Source of the DNA: Planctomycetota bacterium
GTDB taxonomy: Bacteria; Planctomycetota; UBA1135; UBA2386
Direction: 5' to 3'
Assembly (NCBI GenBank): GCA_016793305.1
Contig: JAEUHU010000038.1
Coordinates: 1 to 10,702, forward strand
Length of the DNA stretch: 10,702 nt
Part shown: positions 5,664 to 10,702 of the stretch, one piece after another
How the letters are laid out: every line of letters begins with the position of its first letter
Numbering within the stretch: position 1 is the first letter of the stretch
Notes under the pieces: generated by a model
Databases searched by the model: none
What the model was told of the DNA's origin: nothing
What the model saw: only the letters and a program-made list of their open reading frames with translations
Position numbers and translations under genes: made by a program

Positions 5664-6295
5664 TCGCCGCCGCCGAACGGCTGCTGCGCGGGGACCTGCC
5701 GGGGACGCCGGACGCACGGTCCTGCCTCGCCGTCGGTGCGAGCGGCAGCGCCCTGTTCGGGCTCGTGCTCGGCGCCTCGTCGGCCGAACCGTGGCTCGCG
5801 GTGTTCGCCGCCGTGAAGTTGCCCCTGCTGCTGGTGGCGAGCTCGCTGCTGTGCCTGCCGAGCTTCTGGGTGATCGACGCCGTGCTGGGCCTGCGCGACG
5901 ACTTCGCCGCTGCGATGCGCGGCCTGCTGTCGGCCCAGGCGGTGCTCGGGCTGACGCTGGGCGCTCTGGCGCCGTTCGCAGTGCTGTCCCCGCTCAGTGT
6001 CGCGGACCCCTACGCGCTGACGCTGTTCGACGCGGTGCTGCTCGGCGTCGCCACGCTGGCCGCCCAGCAGGTGCTGGCGCGCCACTACCGCCCCCTGATC
6101 GCGCGCGACCCGAGGCACCGCCGCACGCTGGCCAGCTGGCTCGTGCTCTACGCGTTCGCCGGCGTGCAGCTGGCCTGGGTGATGCGGCCGTTCCGCGGCA
6201 CGCCGGGCTACGCGGTGCAGTTCCTGCGTCCCGAAGCGTTCGCGCAGAACGCCTACGTCGTGCTGTTCGAGCACCTCGGTCGGCTGTTCCGGTAG
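5660..6295 (+). CDS. polytopic membrane protein, second of the tandem paralogous pair
   Basis: A 211-residue protein starting at GTG, which overlaps the previous stop as GTGA. It shares the same plan as its neighbour: the N-terminal ERLLRGD matches DRVLRGD, AVKLPLLLVASSLLCLPSFW matches the K-x-P-L-L...P-S segment, and AWVMRPFRGTP near the C-terminus matches AWLLRPFVGTP. Membrane segments lie near residues 25-45, 52-74, 90-112, 120-140 and 160-180. It is shorter because the N-terminal linker and the region before the last helix are reduced. The two proteins probably form a heteromeric membrane complex, or arose by duplication and diverged. No catalytic residues are visible and the function is unknown. 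Confidence 0.8.
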   Translation: MIAAAERLLRGDLPGTPDARSCLAVGASGSALFGLVLGASSAEPWLAVFAAVKLPLLLVASSLLCLPSFWVIDAVLGLRDDFAAAMRGLLSAQAVLGLTLGALAPFAVLSPLSVADPYALTLFDAVLLGVATLAAQQVLARHYRPLIARDPRHRRTLASWLVLYAFAGVQLAWVMRPFRGTPGYAVQFLRPEAFAQNAYVVLFEHLGRLFR

Positions 6296-6306
6296 CGCGC
6301 GGGAAA

Positions 6307-6870
6307 ATGTCGGGAACGCCGAACCCTTTGCCACGGGGTCCCGCGATACCACGGACGATGGCGCAGACCCGCGACAGCCAGGCTCCTCCCGGCACCCTCG
6401 AACTGGCCCCGCACGCACCGATGCTGCGGCGCTACCTGTTCGTGCTCGGCGCCGGCGTGGATCGCCTCGACGACCTGGTGCAGGAGACGTTCGTGCTGGT
6501 GTTGCACAAGGGGCTCGAGGACCGCGGGCCACGCGCGGTCGGGGCGTTCCTGCGCGGCGTCGCCAAGAACCTGCTGCTGCGGGAGCGGCGGTCGCGGCAC
6601 GCCCGGCGCGAGGTCGAAGGGGCCGACGAGGTGTGGCAGCGTGAATGCGGCGACGACGGCGACGCGCGCATCGACGCGCTGCGGGCGTGCGTCGGCGAAC
6701 TGCCGGAACGAAGCCGCGACCTGCTGCACCGACACTATGCGGATCACGAAGGCCGCGCCGAGATCGCGGCGGCTCTGGCGATGACGCCCGACGGCGTCAA
6801 GACGGCACTGCGACGGCTGCGCGATGGTCTGCGCGCCTGCATCGAACGACGACTGCGGAGGCAATCATGA
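6307..6870 (+). CDS. ECF-type RNA polymerase sigma factor (second copy)
   Basis: A 187-residue ECF sigma factor from ATG 6307, or 170 residues from ATG 6358; the first has the usual operon spacing (11 bases) but its first 17 residues look non-conserved. Region 2 is MLRRYLFVLGAG, LDDLVQETFVLVL and GAFLRGVAKNLLLRERRSR. Region 4 is DALRACVGELPERSRDLLHRHY, AEIAAALAMTPDGVKTALRR and GLRACIERRL. GAFLRG-A-NLLL, ALR-C---LPER-R and the final C-ER are shared with the divergent ECF factor at 4212-4793, so they are paralogues. The stop overlaps the LRR membrane gene by ATGA. The likely role is a regulated alternative sigma factor controlled by that partner; its target promoters are unknown. Confidence 0.87.
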   Translation: MSGTPNPLPRGPAIPRTMAQTRDSQAPPGTLELAPHAPMLRRYLFVLGAGVDRLDDLVQETFVLVLHKGLEDRGPRAVGAFLRGVAKNLLLRERRSRHARREVEGADEVWQRECGDDGDARIDALRACVGELPERSRDLLHRHYADHEGRAEIAAALAMTPDGVKTALRRLRDGLRACIERRLRRQS

Positions 6871-8237
6871 CGACGGAACGAGACGACGGAACGGGAGTGC
6901 ACGCGCGCGCGCGCGAGCGGTTGTTCGCAGCCGAGATCGCGGTGGTGCTGGACGCGCCGCTGCGCGCCGACGAAGCGGCCGGCGGGAGCCGTTCGGTGGT
7001 GGGCCAGTGGCTGATGGCGGCCATGATGCTGCTCGGGCTCGCGGTCGCCGTCGGGGTCGGCTGGATGCGGCGAGAAGGGTTGGACGAGGCGCAGCAACCT
7101 GGCGCGTTCGACCCGGTGTTCCCGGCGGCGGACGACGACCTCTTCGGCGCCGACGTGTTCTCCGTGCCCGCGGACCTCGAAGCGTTGGCCAAGTTGCCCG
7201 AGCGTGGCGTGCGGCGTCTCGCGGTCGGCGCGTCGCGCCAGGGCGGCGGTCCAGCTTCGGTCGAGTTCCTGGCTGCCGTGGCGCGCATCCAGGACCTGCA
7301 GACGTTGCTTTTGTCGCACGGGGGGGTGCCTTCTCCCGAGGCGATCCGCGAACTTCGGGCGGCACCACAGCTCCAGACCCTCGCCTTTGCGGGGGAAGAC
7401 GACGTTCCCTTCGATGCGGCGATCGGTGGTGCGTGCGCCGAGCTCGTGCAGCTTCGCCTGTTTGCATTGTCCGGTCTGCCCGTGACTCGCGAAGGCCTGC
7501 AGGCACTCGGCACCCTGCCCCTGCTCGACCGCTTGTGGATCGACAGCGTGCCGATCTCCGAGGAGGTGGCCACTGCGATCGGTGCGCTGCGGCAGCTGCG
7601 GTCACTGGATCTGATGTGCATGCCGGGTCAGGGGCGGCAGGTGCCGCTGACCACTTCGATGCTGCGGTCCATCACGGCAGCTCCGCGCCTGCTCGACCTG
7701 GGACTCACCGGGTTCGCCGGCGAACCGGGGGCGTTGGCGGCCTTGTCGCCGCGCCTGCAGGCCGTGCGGCTCACGGGCTGCGATTGGGCAGGAGCGGGCG
7801 AACTCCGCCTCCTCGCAGCGCTCCCGGGGCTGCGTTCCCTGGCGTGGAACGGGCCGATCGACGCCGAGCGGGTAGAGGCGCTCATCGACGTGGTGGGCAA
7901 GGTCCCCCTGGAGCAGTTCGAGGCGAGCGTGCCCGTGCCGCCGCGTTTGCTCGAGATCCTGGCGGGTGCGCCCCGGTTGCGCGGTCTGCGCCTGCAGGTG
8001 GGGAAGGATCCCGGTGCGCTGGTCGCCGTGCTGCCGCGCCTGGCGAAGCTGGAGCTGTTGCGGCTCGTTTGCGAGCCAGCTCCCACCGCGAACTCGCTGC
8101 GGCCGCTCCAGGCGCTCGCGAACCTGCGTCGGGTCGAGCTGGTGCCGAACACCGTCACGGGTCGCGAGAGCCTCGACCAGCTGGCGACGGAGCTGCGGGC
8201 GATGCTCGGCGAACGTGTCCAGGTGGTCGTGAAGTGA
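6867..8237 (+). CDS. membrane-anchored leucine-rich-repeat protein, putative sensor partner of the ECF factor
   Basis: A 456-residue protein. Residues 1-45 are polar and cytoplasmic in type, and residues 48-66 form one membrane helix followed by RREG. The remaining ~385 residues hold degenerate leucine-rich repeats, for example IQDLQTLLLSHG, APQLQTLAFAG, LPLLDRLWIDSV, LRQLRSLDLMCM, APRLLDLGLTGF, LPGLRSLAWNG, APRLRGLRLQVG and LANLRRVELVPN. The repeats would lie outside the cytoplasmic membrane. The ATG at 6867 overlaps the ECF stop, which suggests an anti-sigma or sensor role parallel to the DUF3299-like protein. LRR domains normally bind proteins or glycans; the ligand is unknown. A 12-base alternating CG run at 6902-6913 lies near the start. 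The gene ends three bases from the flhG stop on the other strand. Confidence 0.85.
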   Translation: MTTERDDGTGVHARARERLFAAEIAVVLDAPLRADEAAGGSRSVVGQWLMAAMMLLGLAVAVGVGWMRREGLDEAQQPGAFDPVFPAADDDLFGADVFSVPADLEALAKLPERGVRRLAVGASRQGGGPASVEFLAAVARIQDLQTLLLSHGGVPSPEAIRELRAAPQLQTLAFAGEDDVPFDAAIGGACAELVQLRLFALSGLPVTREGLQALGTLPLLDRLWIDSVPISEEVATAIGALRQLRSLDLMCMPGQGRQVPLTTSMLRSITAAPRLLDLGLTGFAGEPGALAALSPRLQAVRLTGCDWAGAGELRLLAALPGLRSLAWNGPIDAERVEALIDVVGKVPLEQFEASVPVPPRLLEILAGAPRLRGLRLQVGKDPGALVAVLPRLAKLELLRLVCEPAPTANSLRPLQALANLRRVELVPNTVTGRESLDQLATELRAMLGERVQVVVK

Positions 8238-8240
8238 CCC

Positions 8241-10123
<1,883 letters not shown>

Positions 10124-10171
10124 GGCAACAGGGGCGGCGAGCAGGGGGATGTCGTGGGTGGGTTCTCGGGA

Positions 10172-10702
10172 TCAGCCGGCGACGGCGATGCGCTGCGTGG
10201 TCTCGACCTTCTTCGCCGGCGTCGTCTCCTGGTAGCTCAGCACCGCGGCGTTCGGGATCACGCCGGCGATCGCTTCGGCCAGGAACGGGCGCAGGCTGGC
10301 GCGCGTGACCAGCACCGGGTCGCGCCCGGTGCGCACCATCGAGGACAGCGCCTCGGCGGTGCGGTCGACGAAGCGACCGAGGAAGCCGGTCGGCAGGTTG
10401 GCGACGCCGTCGTTGCCGGCCAGCGCTTCGGCGAGGTTGCGTTCGAGCTCGGGGTCGAGGAACGCGGCGTGCAGCGTGCCGGTCGGGTCGAGGTGCGGTT
10501 CGACGATCGTGCGGCACAGGCGCGAGCGCACGTGCTCGGTGAGCGCGCGCACGTCCTTGGTCTCGAGGCACGCGTCGGCGAGCGCTTCGAGGATCGTCTG
10601 CAGGTTGCGGATCGGCACGCCTTCCTTCAGCAGGCCGGCGAGGATGCGCTGCACCTGGCCGAGCGTCAGCTGGCCCGGGATCAGCTCCTCGACGACCGCC
10701 GG
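10172..10702 (-). CDS. flhA: flagellar export apparatus protein FlhA, C-terminal part (5' end outside window)
   Basis: The last 176 codons of FlhA; the reading frame is open to the window edge and continues beyond it. FlhA is the large inner-membrane component of the flagellar type III export gate, and its cytoplasmic C-domain binds chaperone-substrate complexes. The visible part has the signature ELIPGQLTLGQVQRIL and EGVPIRNLQTILEALAD, then DVRALTEHVRSRLCRTIV, and RPFLAEAIAGVIPNAAVLSY, which matches the conserved end of the family. A GTG at 10654 is an internal codon and not the start. It is first in the flhA-flhF-flhG run. Confidence 0.93.
   Translation of the reverse strand, partial: PAVVEELIPGQLTLGQVQRILAGLLKEGVPIRNLQTILEALADACLETKDVRALTEHVRSRLCRTIVEPHLDPTGTLHAAFLDPELERNLAEALAGNDGVANLPTGFLGRFVDRTAEALSSMVRTGRDPVLVTRASLRPFLAEAIAGVIPNAAVLSYQETTPAKKVETTQRIAVAG

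Noticed and set aside
3635..6295. An 886-codon plus-strand open frame
   Set aside because: Only its last part (from GTG 5660) is real. The earlier part runs antisense through the ECF and DUF3299-like genes and through another frame of the first membrane protein, with an Arg/Ala/Gly-rich translation typical of GC-rich shadow frames.
6902..6913. (CG)6 run as a phase-variable tract in the LRR gene
   Set aside because: Twelve bases of alternating CG is not surprising at this GC content, and it encodes ordinary codons.

Overview
This is a very GC-rich bacterial window. It carries the end of a flagellar export and regulation cluster, split in two by a block of genes with no obvious flagellar role. 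The flagellar order on the minus strand (flhA, flhF, flhG, then fliA) is found widely in motile bacteria. Several things suggest a planctomycete-type organism: the GC content, two short ECF sigma factors each overlapping a membrane-anchored partner, a DUF3299-like domain and a leucine-rich-repeat protein. This is inference from gene content; no rRNA or other marker is present.

Layout from right to left on the minus strand. The C-terminal part of flhA enters at the right edge (10702-10172). It is followed by flhF (10123-9122) and flhG (9125-8241), which overlap by ATGA. The run then stops. On the far side of the insertion the minus strand resumes with a second tightly packed run at 2766-115: a small two-helix membrane protein, the flagellar sigma factor fliA, two small uncharacterised proteins, a coiled-coil lipoprotein and a second lipoprotein with a CsgG/LpoB-like look. 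Gaps in this run are overlaps or at most 15 bases, so it is almost certainly one transcript.

The middle block (about 2976-8237) has three transcription units. A lone plus-strand four-helix membrane protein (2976-3392) converges on a minus-strand pair of ECF sigma factor plus membrane-anchored DUF3299-like partner (4793-3409). That pair is divergent from a plus-strand four-gene operon: two tandem paralogous polytopic membrane proteins, a second ECF sigma factor, and a membrane-anchored LRR protein (4902-8237). The two ECF genes are clearly related, and each overlaps its membrane partner by ATGA. This suggests duplicated sigma/anti-sigma cassettes with different extracytoplasmic sensor domains. 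They share a 108-base divergent promoter region that contains a CTTTGC-AAG-GCAAAG palindrome.

Other points of interest are a structured leader of three hairpins before the fliA operon, with the ribosome binding site in a hairpin loop; a degenerate FlhF-activating motif in FlhG; and possible outer-membrane flagellar accessory lipoproteins co-transcribed with fliA. No tRNA, rRNA, CRISPR array, insertion sequence or origin was seen.
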